Shown here in pieces: positions 30,498 through 39,771 of a DNA stretch of 51,117 nt (position 1 is its first letter; every line of letters begins with the position of its first letter). Under the pieces are notes generated by a model. The model was not told the DNA's origin, made no database searches, and worked only from the letters and a program-made list of their open reading frames with translations. The translations under genes and the position numbers were made by a program. Source of the stretch: Tychonema sp. LEGE 07203 (GTDB taxonomy: Bacteria > Cyanobacteriota > Cyanobacteriia > Cyanobacteriales > Microcoleaceae). The stretch is from the NCBI RefSeq assembly GCF_015207285.1, contig NZ_JADEXD010000023.1, positions 1 through 51,117 of the forward strand, in the 5' to 3' direction.

Positions 30498-30648
30498 ACA
30501 TCTCCTAAAAATCAAGTTAAGGGCTGTCAGGATACCTACCCCACAACAATTGTTCGAGATGTCTAACGAGATATGAAAATTTGGCGCTGTTCTATAATAA
30601 AATCGAGGTGTCAACAATTCTGGTTTAATCTGTACAGTAGGTCGTCAC

Positions 30649-31341
30649 TTGCAAGCACAAGATATTAAGGATAAGCTCAACTCCCTAATTAGCGCAGCAG
30701 ATCGAATAGATCCGAGTTTGGCGAGAAGATTGGATGAAATCAATCGCTGGGTGAAAGATGTCAAACCCGGTTCGCTAACTGCTAAGAAATTTGTGATGGC
30801 TTTTTTGCTACAGCTTATCCGAGATTCTCAGGTTTGGCTGGCAATTAAATCTCTACCTTCGGAAAGAGAACAACAAGCAGCTTTTGAATTAATGAATCCG
30901 GGGGAAAGGTATTGGTACGGCTATTTATTTCCTAAATGGCTGAACGAAAACGATCGCAAATTTTTCATCTGGAAACAAAAACTCAAAGCCGGTGAATTCG
31001 ATCCGGCTGACGATCTAGTGATTCGGGCGATCGCCGCCCGGATTGTCGAACGCCAAGGCACTGTTTTGTATCGCTATGTTGCCGATCTTTCTATGGCAAC
31101 CGACTCGATCGTTAGCAGCCGCCAACAGCAGCCCCTCTGCATTCAAGTCACTACTCTTTCGGATGAGTTTTCTCAACAAAAATATCAAAAATGGCAACAA
31201 ACTCTTCGAGATTGGGGGATTGACAGAGGATTATTTTTAAGTTATGATATAAACGATGCAAATTTCCTGAACCAGTTAGTTAACATTGCATTATATAATA
31301 GCGATAATTTGCCTGCAGGTCGTTACCTGAAGTTCCCGTAA
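30649..31341 (+). CDS. Hypothetical protein with possible PD-(D/E)xK-like C-terminus
   Basis: The protein has 230 aa from a TTG start, with a weak AGG eight nt upstream; no in-frame ATG or GTG near it fits better. The N-terminal half is helical. The second half reads RIVERQGTVLYRYVADLSMA, then D152, then LCIQVTT, then a helix KYQKWQQTLRDWGIDRG and a final strand GLFLSYD. An E134...D152...Q166-x-T order is reminiscent of a degenerate restriction-endonuclease-like fold, but this is speculative. It ends with NLPAGRYLKFP. I do not recognise a family. It lies between the membrane-protein gene and the pseudo-RNase III gene. Confidence 0.6.
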   Translation: MQAQDIKDKLNSLISAADRIDPSLARRLDEINRWVKDVKPGSLTAKKFVMAFLLQLIRDSQVWLAIKSLPSEREQQAAFELMNPGERYWYGYLFPKWLNENDRKFFIWKQKLKAGEFDPADDLVIRAIAARIVERQGTVLYRYVADLSMATDSIVSSRQQQPLCIQVTTLSDEFSQQKYQKWQQTLRDWGIDRGLFLSYDINDANFLNQLVNIALYNSDNLPAGRYLKFP

Positions 31342-31913
31342 ATCAACCAAGTCTGCTGCTGAGAATAGTTCGACTGCTAAAAACTCGGTGAAGAAGAAAT
31401 TTTGACTTGTCTCACATATTGCACAATTCTCGACAATGGCAAAAACCTAAGCCTCAGTCCGCTTCCCCGCAAAGGGAAGGCTGCGCCAAGATTTTTCCTC
31501 CTTTTTTCTGTTTCCGGGAGGGGCATTCTGGCAGACTGCGACAACAGGCACAGGTGTCAATTTAACGTCAAAGGCAGTACGAATCTGCTGTTAGATTATT
31601 ATGCCCGATTATCCCCCCGTCCCGCCCTAAAAAAAAGGGGGGGACAAGAGTCTTTTCTGGCCTCCCCGCAACGATTCGGGGGATGCCGGGGGTATCGGCA
31701 GTAGGGGATAAACGACAAATACCGATGTTTTCAGGCGATTGTTGACTCTTTCCCAAAGTCAACAGGTACTCGATACGCTAAACAACGGGAACATTTACCA
31801 AAACAATCAATAAGATTTGAATAACTGGCAACTCGGTATAAAGTGAATAGAGATTTGATTGAATTGCTGTGAAATTGTTGGAAAAAAAATCAAATTAAAT
31901 CAAAATCAATACT
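31342..31913. other. Intergenic space with hairpins, no gene seen
   Basis: It contains a CCCCGCAACGATTCGGGG hairpin (about 31665-31681) that is shared with 39505-39600, and a C/G-rich CCCCCCGTCCCGCCC...GGGGGGG stem. Short frames here have no start signals. Confidence 0.5.
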
Positions 31914-33656
31914 ATGACAGTACAAGCTAAAAGCACCGTTGAAAGCAACTTGCACAAAGTCTGGGAAGAACTGGAAGCAGCCAGAAAAATGCAGGATGAT
32001 TGGATGAATCACGGGGTGGATTTTGTGGATTTGTACGTGGAAGATGCAGGCGGTGATTGGTTGGAAAAGTGGGAAAAATGTGAAAAAGAATTAGAGCTGA
32101 TAAAAAACAAAAAGGTAGATGTTGCAGCAGTCAAAACAGCGATCGACCTGCAGGATTTCGGGCGAACCGAACTGCTGGAAATTGCCTTGACCGGCCGTTG
32201 GCAGACTGGCGATCGCCCCACAGGGCAAAATGTGAAACACCAACGGCTTTCACTCTTGGGCGGAGCAATTTTTGGTGCAGTTGTTACCGATTACCTGTAC
32301 CGCACCTATCCCGATCTCAACTGCGATTGTATTTCGACCCTAAAAACTCGTTTTACAGACCAGAAAAAAGTTGCGGAATTAGCACAAAATTTAAAATTGA
32401 GCGAACTCAGCCGGCCTGCTGGTAGGGGGAAGGAAACAGACAAAAGCGAGGATAACAATTTTTTGTGCCAGACTTTTGAGGCTTTGTTTGGTGCGATTTA
32501 CTTGGAGTTCGATCGCAATTTTTGCCGCGCGGCAAATTGGCTGGTTCAGCGATCGCTAGAACCGACACTCAGCCAGTATATAGATATAACTCAGCAGCCC
32601 GATCGCGCGCCCGGAAACGAACTCAAACGGCGGGAAATCCTCGGTGCGGGGATTCTAGAGGCGATCGCGATCGACTATTTGTACAAGCGATTTCCCGAAC
32701 GCAACGCCAGCCAACTAATTAGCTGGAAAAATCAGTTAGTAGCAAAAAAGATTTTTCCTAAAGACTTTCAAGCAAAACTCGGCAGTCGTTACTTGGAATT
32801 GGAGAGCAATTTCTCGCGTACCAGCGACTGGTTGGTAGATAACTTTATCAAAACCGCAATTGACGAACTAATAGAAGAAACCGACTCTCAACCAGAATAT
32901 CTGATTGACACCGCCAACCCGGAATCGCTAGCAGAATTTGTTAGCAAGATGGCCGACAAAAAGTGGAAAAATGAATTTTTGAGAACAGTCGATGTTTTGC
33001 AACCGGCGGACGAACTTTTGCTGCTGATGCAAGATAACATTGACAGTATGGTGGCGAAAAATGAAAGTTTGCAGCAGTTGCTAATCTGGGCAAATCACAA
33101 ATCGGTGTCAGCCCAAAAGAATTTCAAAGGGGCAGAAATTCGGGCTTTTTATGTTGCCTTAGTTTGTGTCTTGGCTTTGAGTTTGACTAGCGTCCTCGAT
33201 CCGAGTATGGAGTTTGATAAATCGCAAGTTTGCCAGTTGCGGAAGTGTTTGGAAAAAGCTGGAAAAAATGTGGAACTTGCGGATGTTAGCGGCAAGGGGA
33301 AACACAATTTTTACGGTGATTTGACTAATGTCTTGGTTGGGATATTGTCGCTGGATATTGAACCGGAACTCAAACAACTGCTGCAACAATTTCAGCGTCA
33401 AATCCCTGAAGTGCAAAATTGGAAAAAGTGGCGGAAAGAGTGCGGCCAAATTTGGCTGGAAAAATTCAAAAGGGCGATCGGCTACAATTTAGACTTTCGC
33501 CCCCAACAGAAAACTTTGCTGAAACAATATTACTATGCCCAAAACTTGTTGGTGGAATGCCTCCACAGCGATAATTGTCAGGTGACACCGGCCGTCAAAC
33601 AAAAAATTGAGGATAGGATGATGTTATCTGTGGATTTGAAGCTCGTTTACATCTAA
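31914..33656 (+). CDS. Protein with two degenerate RNase III-like domains (pseudo-RNase III)
   Basis: The protein has 580 aa. After a charged helix (1-80), residues 84-216 follow the RNase III fold: LLEIALTGRW, then HQRLSLLGGAIFGAVVTDYL at the signature position, then CQTFEALFGAIYLEFD. The catalytic ERLEFLGDAVL motif has E to Q110, E to S113 and D to G117, and D to Q186 in the second motif; only E189 remains. Residues 235-315 repeat the fold in shortened form (RREILGAGILEAIAIDYLYK and GSRYLELESNFSRTSDWLVD) with D to A245 and the middle deleted. Residues 330-580 are helical and unfamiliar. No dsRNA-binding domain is seen. It should bind RNA or act as a scaffold, not cleave. It lies in the VWA/PP2C island. 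Confidence 0.75.
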   Translation: MTVQAKSTVESNLHKVWEELEAARKMQDDWMNHGVDFVDLYVEDAGGDWLEKWEKCEKELELIKNKKVDVAAVKTAIDLQDFGRTELLEIALTGRWQTGDRPTGQNVKHQRLSLLGGAIFGAVVTDYLYRTYPDLNCDCISTLKTRFTDQKKVAELAQNLKLSELSRPAGRGKETDKSEDNNFLCQTFEALFGAIYLEFDRNFCRAANWLVQRSLEPTLSQYIDITQQPDRAPGNELKRREILGAGILEAIAIDYLYKRFPERNASQLISWKNQLVAKKIFPKDFQAKLGSRYLELESNFSRTSDWLVDNFIKTAIDELIEETDSQPEYLIDTANPESLAEFVSKMADKKWKNEFLRTVDVLQPADELLLLMQDNIDSMVAKNESLQQLLIWANHKSVSAQKNFKGAEIRAFYVALVCVLALSLTSVLDPSMEFDKSQVCQLRKCLEKAGKNVELADVSGKGKHNFYGDLTNVLVGILSLDIEPELKQLLQQFQRQIPEVQNWKKWRKECGQIWLEKFKRAIGYNLDFRPQQKTLLKQYYYAQNLLVECLHSDNCQVTPAVKQKIEDRMMLSVDLKLVYI

Positions 33657-33679
33657 TAGCAAGTGCGGCATTTAAACTG

Positions 33680-33783
33680 TATAGCCTTTCTAGCTCTCAT
33701 ATGAGGTACTGTCGGGCATCGGGCAAACCGGGCCTAAAAGCATAGGGCATAAGGCATACCTCATCTTTCTGATAAGTGCTATA
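33680..33783. mobile_element. MITE-like element, family C copy 3
   Basis: TATAGCCTTTCTAGCTC at the left and AAGTGCTATA at the right. The interior holds TATGAGGTACTGTCGGGCAT, GCATAGGGCATAAGGCAT and ACCTCATC. Confidence 0.65.
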
Positions 33784-33866
33784 TGTCAAAAAACAATAAA
33801 ACTATTGTGGGGTGGGCCAGAAAGCCCGCCCTGAATATGCAATGTTTATTTGCGCGACAGACATGA

Positions 33867-33954
33867 TATAGCGGTTCTCAAGCTTGGTGAGGTATACCAT
33901 ATACCCTATACCATATACCCGCCAGAGCACCTCACGTTACTGAGAACCGCTATA
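33867..33954. mobile_element. MITE-like element, family C copy 4
   Basis: This is the best preserved palindrome of the family: TATAGCGGTTCTCA at the left and TGAGAACCGCTATA at the right, with inner GAGGTATACCATATACCC / GCACCTC arms and two ATACCCTATACC-type units. It ends 13 nt before the mnmG stop codon side. Confidence 0.75.
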
Positions 33955-33967
33955 TTAACTATTCTCC

Positions 33968-35884
33968 TTACTTTGCCACACCAGCCGGCTGCTGACGGTT
34001 GCGTACTTCCAAAAAAATCAACAAAGCATTAACATCAGCCGGATTAACCCCGCCAATTCTCGCAGCTTGGCCAACAGTCAGCGGCTTGATTTTAGTCAAC
34101 TTTTCCCGCGACTCCTTCGAGAGAGTTGTAATTGCCATATAATCCAAATCTGCAGGCAATTGGCGGCGTTCGTGTTTGGCAATGTCATCAATTTGATTTT
34201 GCTGTCTTTGCAAATAACCGGAATATTTGAGGTCAATTTCTACAGCATTTTTCTCGGCTAATTCTAGACTGGAATTACCTAAATTGTAACGTTCCAAATC
34301 GACATAATGAAAACCGGGACGGCGCAGCAAATCAGCGAGAGTAATTGAACCTTTAATCGCTTGTTGAGTATCGGCCAAAATTTTCTTCCCAAGCTCTTCG
34401 TGTTCTTTGACGCGAGTCGAGTACAAACGGGCTTTTTCCGCGATAATATTAGCTTGTTTGCGCTCAAATAACTCCCAACGCCGATCGCAAATTAAACCGA
34501 TTTCCCGTCCGAGCGGAGTCAAGCGCTGGTCCGCATTGTCCGATCGCAATAATAGCCGGTATTCCGATCGCGAAGTCAGCATCCGGTAAGGTTCCCGCAA
34601 ATCCTTCGTACACAAATCATCAATCAAAGTCCCGATATAACTTTGCTCGCGGGGAAACACAATCATCTCCTGATTTTTTGCAAATCTAGCCGCATTAATC
34701 CCCGCCACAATCCCCTGTGCCGCCGCCTCCTCATAGCCAGTCGTACCGTTCACCTGACCCGCGCAAAACAGCCCTTCAATCTTCTTAGTCATCAGCGTTG
34801 GAAAACACTGAGTTGCCGGCAAATAATCGTACTCCACAGCATAAGCAGGGCGCATCATCTCGCACTTTTCCAAACCCGGAAGAGTCCGCAGCATTTGCAA
34901 TTGCAAACTTTCCGGCAAACCAGTCGAAAAACCTTGGATATAAAGTTCAGGAATATCCCTACCTTCCGGTTCAATAAAAATCTGGTGGCTTTCCTTATCT
35001 GCAAACCGGACAATTTTATCTTCAATACTCGGACAGTAGCGCGGCCCCTTCGCATCAACCCAGCCGCCGTAAACCGGAGAAAGGTGCAAATTGTCTCTAA
35101 TTAACTGGTGAGTTTCTGGCGTAGTTCGAGTTAAATAACAAGGCATTTGTTCCCGTTCGATCCAAACTTCAGGATCGAAACTAAACCAACGAACTTCTGC
35201 ATCTCCCGGCTGCGGTTCCATCTTGGTGTAATCGAGAGTCCGCTTGTCAACTCTTGCCGGAGTTCCAGTTTTCAATCGTCCAGTTTCAAAGCCCAAACGG
35301 TTGAGAGTTTCTGTCAAACCGACGGCGGCAAATTCTCCGGCGCGTCCTGCCGGCATCGACTTATTGCCCACCCAAATTGTGCCTCCTAAAAAAGTGCCTG
35401 TGGTGAGAATTACGGCTTTGCATTCAAAGGCAACGCCGAAGTAGGTTTCCACTCCGATAACTTCTTCATTTTTGCCCAAAACTAAGTCTGTTACCATCGC
35501 TTCGCGGACAATCAAGTTCTCTTGATTTTCGACAATATTGTTCATCACGGCGGCGTATTCCCGCTTGTCTGTCTGTGCTCTGAGAGCCCACACTGCGGGG
35601 CCTCTGGAAGCGTTGAGGACGCGCTTTTGCAGATAAGTGCGATCGGCCATTTTACCGATTTCCCCGCCCAAGGCATCCACTTCGTTAGTAAGTTGAGTTT
35701 TCGCGGGCCCGCCCACAGCCGGATTGCATGGTTGCCACGCAATTTTGTCGAGATTGAGGGTGAGGAGAAGGGTGCGACAACCGAGGCGAGAAGTGGCGAG
35801 GGCGGCTTCGCAGCCGGAGTGTCCGCCACCAACTACGATGATGTCGAAACTGTCTTGGAATTGTACTGGAGTTTGTGCAGTCAT
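33968..35884 (-). CDS. mnmG: tRNA uridine-5-carboxymethylaminomethyl(34) synthesis enzyme MnmG
   Basis: The protein has 638 aa, full length. It has the N-terminal FAD-binding [19 protein letters not shown], the family motifs [20 protein letters not shown] and [20 protein letters not shown], and a C-terminal helical domain ending near [14 protein letters not shown]. With MnmE (not in the window) it modifies wobble U34 of certain tRNAs, using FAD and methylene-tetrahydrofolate. The gene has a (TTTTAGA)n heptad array directly upstream of its ATG and no clear Shine-Dalgarno. Confidence 0.97.
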   Translation of the reverse strand: MTAQTPVQFQDSFDIIVVGGGHSGCEAALATSRLGCRTLLLTLNLDKIAWQPCNPAVGGPAKTQLTNEVDALGGEIGKMADRTYLQKRVLNASRGPAVWALRAQTDKREYAAVMNNIVENQENLIVREAMVTDLVLGKNEEVIGVETYFGVAFECKAVILTTGTFLGGTIWVGNKSMPAGRAGEFAAVGLTETLNRLGFETGRLKTGTPARVDKRTLDYTKMEPQPGDAEVRWFSFDPEVWIEREQMPCYLTRTTPETHQLIRDNLHLSPVYGGWVDAKGPRYCPSIEDKIVRFADKESHQIFIEPEGRDIPELYIQGFSTGLPESLQLQMLRTLPGLEKCEMMRPAYAVEYDYLPATQCFPTLMTKKIEGLFCAGQVNGTTGYEEAAAQGIVAGINAARFAKNQEMIVFPREQSYIGTLIDDLCTKDLREPYRMLTSRSEYRLLLRSDNADQRLTPLGREIGLICDRRWELFERKQANIIAEKARLYSTRVKEHEELGKKILADTQQAIKGSITLADLLRRPGFHYVDLERYNLGNSSLELAEKNAVEIDLKYSGYLQRQQNQIDDIAKHERRQLPADLDYMAITTLSKESREKLTKIKPLTVGQAARIGGVNPADVNALLIFLEVRNRQQPAGVAK

Positions 35885-35941
35885 GGGATTTTAGATTTTA
35901 GATTTTAGATTTTAGATTTTAGATTTTAGATTTTAGATTGA
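35885..35941. repeat. Heptanucleotide tandem repeat (TTTTAGA)n
   Basis: About seven perfect heptamers form the immediate leader of mnmG on the minus strand (read there as TCTAAAA units). Confidence 0.95.
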
Positions 35942-35981
35942 ATAATAGACATCTGGCAAAATTAGATTTTAGCTTCGTCAA

Positions 35982-36311
35982 TTAAAACTCTTCCTCTCCA
36001 TTAGTGTAGCTGGTTTCTTCCAACATCGATCTTAATCCACTAATTTTTACCGGTGGTCGATCTTTGAATTCTACTACAAATGACAACTCCCCACCCATTG
36101 CCGCGATATAACTTTGCAAAGTTGATACCAACAAATCTGCACGGCGTTCGAGTCTCGAGACGTTTTCTTGACGCATATTTAATAATTTTGCCATGGGAAT
36201 TTGAGTAAGTTTTCTGGCTTTTCGTAAGTCTGGCAAAGTCATTTCTTCAGCCATTAATTCAACCGATCGCTTTTCGACTATTGTTCGCTGTTCGGAAGGC
36301 AAATTCTCCAT
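35982..36311 (-). CDS. XRE-family antitoxin (HigA-like)
   Basis: The protein has 109 aa. It has a helix-turn-helix of the HTH_3 / XRE type: LPDLRKARKLTQIPMAKLLN then MRQENVSRLERRADLLVST. After it comes LQSYIAAMGGELSFVVEF, the usual end of HigA antitoxins that pair with gp49-type HigB toxins. It would bind its own promoter and the toxin. The toxin gene upstream (36325-36683) is broken, so this is an orphan antitoxin. Confidence 0.8.
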   Translation of the reverse strand: MENLPSEQRTIVEKRSVELMAEEMTLPDLRKARKLTQIPMAKLLNMRQENVSRLERRADLLVSTLQSYIAAMGGELSFVVEFKDRPPVKISGLRSMLEETSYTNGEEEF

Positions 36312-36324
36312 AATATTTTTCAGT

Positions 36325-36683
36325 CTAATTGTTATCTGTTTCTGGCTCCATTAACTTATTCCAACGATCGGCAAATCTACTATCGGCTATCTTAATTAGT
36401 TGCTTGTAAAATCGCTTCTCACTACTACCAGATTTGTCTCCAGCTACCAACAGAATCGCAGATCGGCGGGGGTCAAATGCTCCCAAAGACTCGCTAGCTA
36501 AACTCCACCAGCCGCCTGAAACCTAAGTTCCGCATTGAGAATATCGACGACGTGAGGACGCTTGAGGTTTGGACTAAATTCTTGTAACAGCCTGAGTTTT
36601 GCTAAAAGCTCTAATCTGACATCAGTGAGGAATTCGGTAAACTCAGAGTAAAAATCAAAGTAAAAGTCAATGTTCTATGTCAT
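36325..36683 (-). pseudogene. Broken HigB / gp49-like toxin gene
   Basis: Reading the minus strand in two frames restores a phage-derived gp49-like toxin. Pieces include FTEFLTDVRLELLAKLRLLQ, LKRPHVVDILNAELRFQAAG and, in another frame, FDPRRSAILLVAGDKSG then SSEKRFYKQLIKIADSRF. A stop (third codon), an in-frame TAG after AAGGV (about 36505) and a frameshift in the same region interrupt it. The ILLVAGDKSG-EKRFY block is the family hallmark. It ends 13 nt before the antitoxin start, the HigBA order. Confidence 0.8.
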
Positions 36684-36844
36684 TAGGATCGATTATGCCT
36701 TAGATAGCATATTATAGGCAATAGTCGATCGAATAACAATATTTATCTGCACCCTTCGCGTCTTCGCGGTTAAATAATTCGGTAATTCCGTAGAATTGCA
36801 GTTTTGCGCTATGTTAGACAAAAAATCTCAACAAGCGTACACAA

Positions 36845-37177
36845 GTGAAATACTTCTTCTTATCCGACGGCTGGAAAGTTGGGCGCGTCTGGGGAGTCGG
36901 CGGCGAATGGAATCACTCCGCCTGGAGGCGCCAGCCGGACATCCAACAGCTCAACGTTTGCCTTTGCGATAGTCGCAACGAAAAAATGTGGCTCTACCGC
37001 GTAGAAGACGCCGTACTCATGGTAGAAGTCCAACCCCAACCAACCCTCGCTCCAACCGCAGCAGCCAAAAATATCGGCAATGTCACGCTTACCAGACTCA
37101 TCGATGCCGAGCAAGTTCTCGAACGCCTCGGGACGATCGCCACCCGCTGCGAAATCGGCAACCCACAATTAATGTAA
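36845..37177 (+). CDS. Conserved cyanobacterial hypothetical protein upstream of psbB
   Basis: The protein has 110 aa from a GTG start (MKYFFLSDGWKVGRVWGVGG). The N-terminal half is aromatic with beta character (WNHSAWRRQPDIQQLNVCL, WLYRVEDAVLMVEVQ), then a proline-rich linker and a helix ending with IGNPQLM. I do not recognise the family, but base use and HIP1-type sites match the neighbours. psbB lies 197 nt downstream in the same direction, and the psbB promoter is probably in that gap. Confidence 0.65.
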   Translation: MKYFFLSDGWKVGRVWGVGGEWNHSAWRRQPDIQQLNVCLCDSRNEKMWLYRVEDAVLMVEVQPQPTLAPTAAAKNIGNVTLTRLIDAEQVLERLGTIATRCEIGNPQLM

Positions 37178-37374
37178 TGGCGAACATATTGCAATCGGTT
37201 CTAACACTCGATACACTTCTTTAAATAACTTTCATTTTTATACCTCCTCCTGTGAAGGTAGAAAGGATTCGGCAAAAGGCAGAATTTAAACCCCGGACAT
37301 CACCGCTCGGGATGAAAAATCTGAGTTTTCCGTCAAAATGACATCATCACTTACACCTTGGAGAACCGCAGTCA

Positions 37375-38904
37375 ATGGGACTACCCTGGTATCGCGTACA
37401 CACAGTCGTCTTAAATGACCCAGGCCGATTGATTTCTGTACACTTAATGCACACTGCCCTCGTGGCAGGTTGGGCCGGCTCAATGGCCCTTTACGAACTA
37501 GCAGTTTTCGATCCCTCAGACCCCGTTCTGAACCCGATGTGGCGTCAAGGGATGTTCGTGCTGCCCTTCATGACTCGCTTGGGAGTCATCGGTTCTTGGA
37601 ACGGTTGGAGCGTCACGGGCGAAGGTAACGTCGATCCTGGCTTCTGGTCTTTTGAAGGCGTCGCCATCGCTCACATCATCCTATCGGGCTTGCTGTTTTT
37701 AGCAGCAGTTTGGCACTGGGTATTCTGGGACTTGGAACTCTTCAGAGATCCCCGCACCGGCGAACCCGCCCTCGACTTGCCAAAAATGTTTGGCATTCAC
37801 TTGTTCCTCTCCGGCTTGCTCTGCTTCGGCTTCGGCGCATTTCACCTTTCGGGGCTTTTCGGTCCGGGAATGTGGGTCTCCGACCCCTACGGTCTGACCG
37901 GTCACGTCCAGCCAGTGGCTCCTTCGTGGGGCCCTGAAGGCTTCGATCCGTTCAATCCGGGGGGCATCGTGGCTCACCACATTGCAGCGGGCGTAGTCGG
38001 CGTAATTGCCGGTTTGTTCCACTTGAGCGTGCGGCCGCCGGAACGTCTTTACAAAGCCCTGCGGATGGGGAATATCGAAACTGTACTTTCTAGCAGTATC
38101 GCTGCAGTGTTCTTTGCAGCCTTTGTGGTTGCGGGTACGATGTGGTACGGTTCTGCTGCTACTCCGATCGAACTTTTTGGTCCGACTCGCTATCAGTGGG
38201 ACGGCAACTACTTCCAACAAGAAATCGATCGCAGAGCTCAAGCTAGCTTAGCCGCTGGCGCTAGCTTCCAAGAAGCTTACGAGCAAATTCCCGAAAAATT
38301 GGCTTTCTACGACTACGTGGGCAACTCTCCGGCTAAAGGCGGTTTGTTCCGCGCCGGCGCGATGGTCAACGGCGACGGTATCGCTAGAAGCTGGCTGGGC
38401 CATCCAGTATTTACAGACAGCGAAGGTCGCGCATTGTCGGTGCGCCGCCTCCCGAACTTCTTTGAAACTTTCCCAGTCGTTTTGACAGACAAAGATGGAG
38501 TAGTTCGCGCTGACATCCCCTTCCGCCGCGCTGAATCAAGATACAGTTTTGAACAAACTGGAGTTACTGTCAGCTTTTACGGTGGCGAACTTGACGGTCA
38601 AACGTTTAAGAATCCTCTAGATGTTAAGAGGTTTGCTCTGGCCGCTCAAAAGGGTGAAATTTTTGAATTCGATCGCGAAACCTTGAATTCCGACGGTGTT
38701 TACCGCACTTCGACTCGCGGTTGGTTCACTTTCGGACACGCTTGCTTTGCTTTGCTGTTCTTCTTCGGCCATATCTGGCACGGTTCTCGGACTATTTTCC
38801 GCGACGTGTTTGCTGGGGTTGAGGCTGACATGGAAGAACAAGTCGAGTGGGGCTTGTTCCAAAAAGTGGGCGACGTGAGCACCAGAAGAGAAGAATCTCT
38901 CTAG
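37375..38904 (+). CDS. psbB: Photosystem II CP47 chlorophyll-binding protein
   Basis: The protein has 509 aa, standard length. It has six membrane helices with chlorophyll-ligating histidines ([40 protein letters not shown]) and a large lumenal loop from about residue 255 to 450. The end is [11 protein letters not shown]. It is an inner antenna of photosystem II, in the thylakoid membrane. A GGAG precedes the ATG by 11 nt. A strong terminator follows, then an inserted mini IS element, and psbT, which normally follows psbB directly. Confidence 0.98.
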   Translation: MGLPWYRVHTVVLNDPGRLISVHLMHTALVAGWAGSMALYELAVFDPSDPVLNPMWRQGMFVLPFMTRLGVIGSWNGWSVTGEGNVDPGFWSFEGVAIAHIILSGLLFLAAVWHWVFWDLELFRDPRTGEPALDLPKMFGIHLFLSGLLCFGFGAFHLSGLFGPGMWVSDPYGLTGHVQPVAPSWGPEGFDPFNPGGIVAHHIAAGVVGVIAGLFHLSVRPPERLYKALRMGNIETVLSSSIAAVFFAAFVVAGTMWYGSAATPIELFGPTRYQWDGNYFQQEIDRRAQASLAAGASFQEAYEQIPEKLAFYDYVGNSPAKGGLFRAGAMVNGDGIARSWLGHPVFTDSEGRALSVRRLPNFFETFPVVLTDKDGVVRADIPFRRAESRYSFEQTGVTVSFYGGELDGQTFKNPLDVKRFALAAQKGEIFEFDRETLNSDGVYRTSTRGWFTFGHACFALLFFFGHIWHGSRTIFRDVFAGVEADMEEQVEWGLFQKVGDVSTRREESL

Positions 38905-38945
38905 TTTTCGCCAGCCACAGGCGCACCGGGAAACTTCCCCGGTGC

Positions 38946-38982
38946 AAAAAAACCCGGTTTCTTCAAAAAACCGGGTTTTTTT
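38946..38982 (+). terminator. Rho-independent terminator of psbB
   Basis: AAACCCGGTTT / AAACCGGGTTT stem with a CTTC-containing loop and a T7 run. It is nearly the same hairpin as the glgB terminator at 17164-17197. Confidence 0.92.
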
Positions 38983-38988
38983 AGTGAT

Positions 38989-39269
38989 TGACACTCCTCG
39001 GCAGTCAGGCACGAGGATTTTTAAGACATTTGGGTCTTAATATCCCTATTGCCAGGGTTCCTTTCGCTGGCCGCATTTGCACGTTACGCGCACAGTCATA
39101 TCTCCTCAAAAATGTTTTGGGCGCAGACTTTCCCCCAGTCCGGAGGTAGGTTTTTACATCTTGTCTGATTTATTTACTCTTCAATATTCATTTGTGAAGA
39201 TGGATTTGTTATTTTACTTAGCAATGGAAAAAAGCCGTCCTCAAAGGACGGGGTTTTAAACCCAATTTT
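38989..39269 (-). mobile_element. Miniature IS200/IS605-like element with omegaRNA-like right end
   Basis: Read on the minus strand, the left end is AAAATTGGGTTTAAAACCCC plus GTCC-TTTGA-GGAC (39237-39249), as in the decayed tnpB element at 13951. The right part has AAAACCTACC, GGAAAGTC, GAGGAG, GGCAATAGGGATATT and GTCTTA blocks, then a GAGGA / TCCTC-type terminal hairpin and GAGTGTCAA. These blocks are shared with 2935-3138. About 280 bp, no coding capacity. It is probably a non-autonomous derivative that can be mobilised by TnpA and may express a guide-like RNA. Confidence 0.7.
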
Positions 39270-39311
39270 CTGATAAAATAATACGGCAAGGGAAGATAGG
39301 GAAAATTTAAC

Positions 39312-39407
39312 ATGGAAAGCGTTGCTTACATTTTGATTCTGGCTTTAGCCTTAGGTGTACTATTTTTTGCGATCGCCTTTCGGGAACCTCCCCGGATTGG
39401 CAAATAA
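39312..39407 (+). CDS. psbT: Photosystem II reaction centre protein T
   Basis: The protein has 31 aa, [18 protein letters not shown] then [13 protein letters not shown], one membrane helix with a short stromal tail. It is identical in pattern to cyanobacterial PsbT, which sits at the PSII dimer interface near CP47. It is too short for standard gene callers. It is cut off from psbB by a terminator and the mini IS element, so it probably uses its own promoter; TGATAAAAT (39271-39279), an extended -10-like sequence, lies at the edge of the element. Confidence 0.97.
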   Translation: MESVAYILILALALGVLFFAIAFREPPRIGK

Positions 39408-39479
39408 TTAGCTGTACGCCGGGGGCGATCGCGGTGTCAACTGAAGTCTGAAACCGTTTGTAGTATCTCTCGTTGATAC

Positions 39480-39610
39480 CAGAGTCTCGATCCCCTTGGC
39501 ATCCCCACAACGATTCGGGGGACGCAACGCCAGAATTTCTGGTTCCCCTCGGAAAGTCGGGGAATCCAAGATGCTCTTGTCCGCAACGATTCGGGGAGCA
39601 GCGGGAACTC
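39480..39610. repeat. Repeated hairpins with CAACGATTCGGGG
   Basis: CCCCACAACGATTCGGGG and GTCCGCAACGATTCGGGG occur 90 bp apart, with a CCCCTCGGAAAGTCGGGG hairpin between them. The same hairpin core is in 31665-31681. Between psbT and nrdR no gene is seen. Confidence 0.6.
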
Positions 39611-39771
39611 GGACACAGCAGTCAAACAGTAGACTGGTACTTGGTTTTAACTCAACTTTATACCTATGCTCGCGACTGTATTCCGAGTTATTTTTCTAGT
39701 CCAGCCATTCATCTAACCGCGCGGTGACATGAATGGCAATTTGCTGGCAACGCCTGTTAAAATCAGCAATC

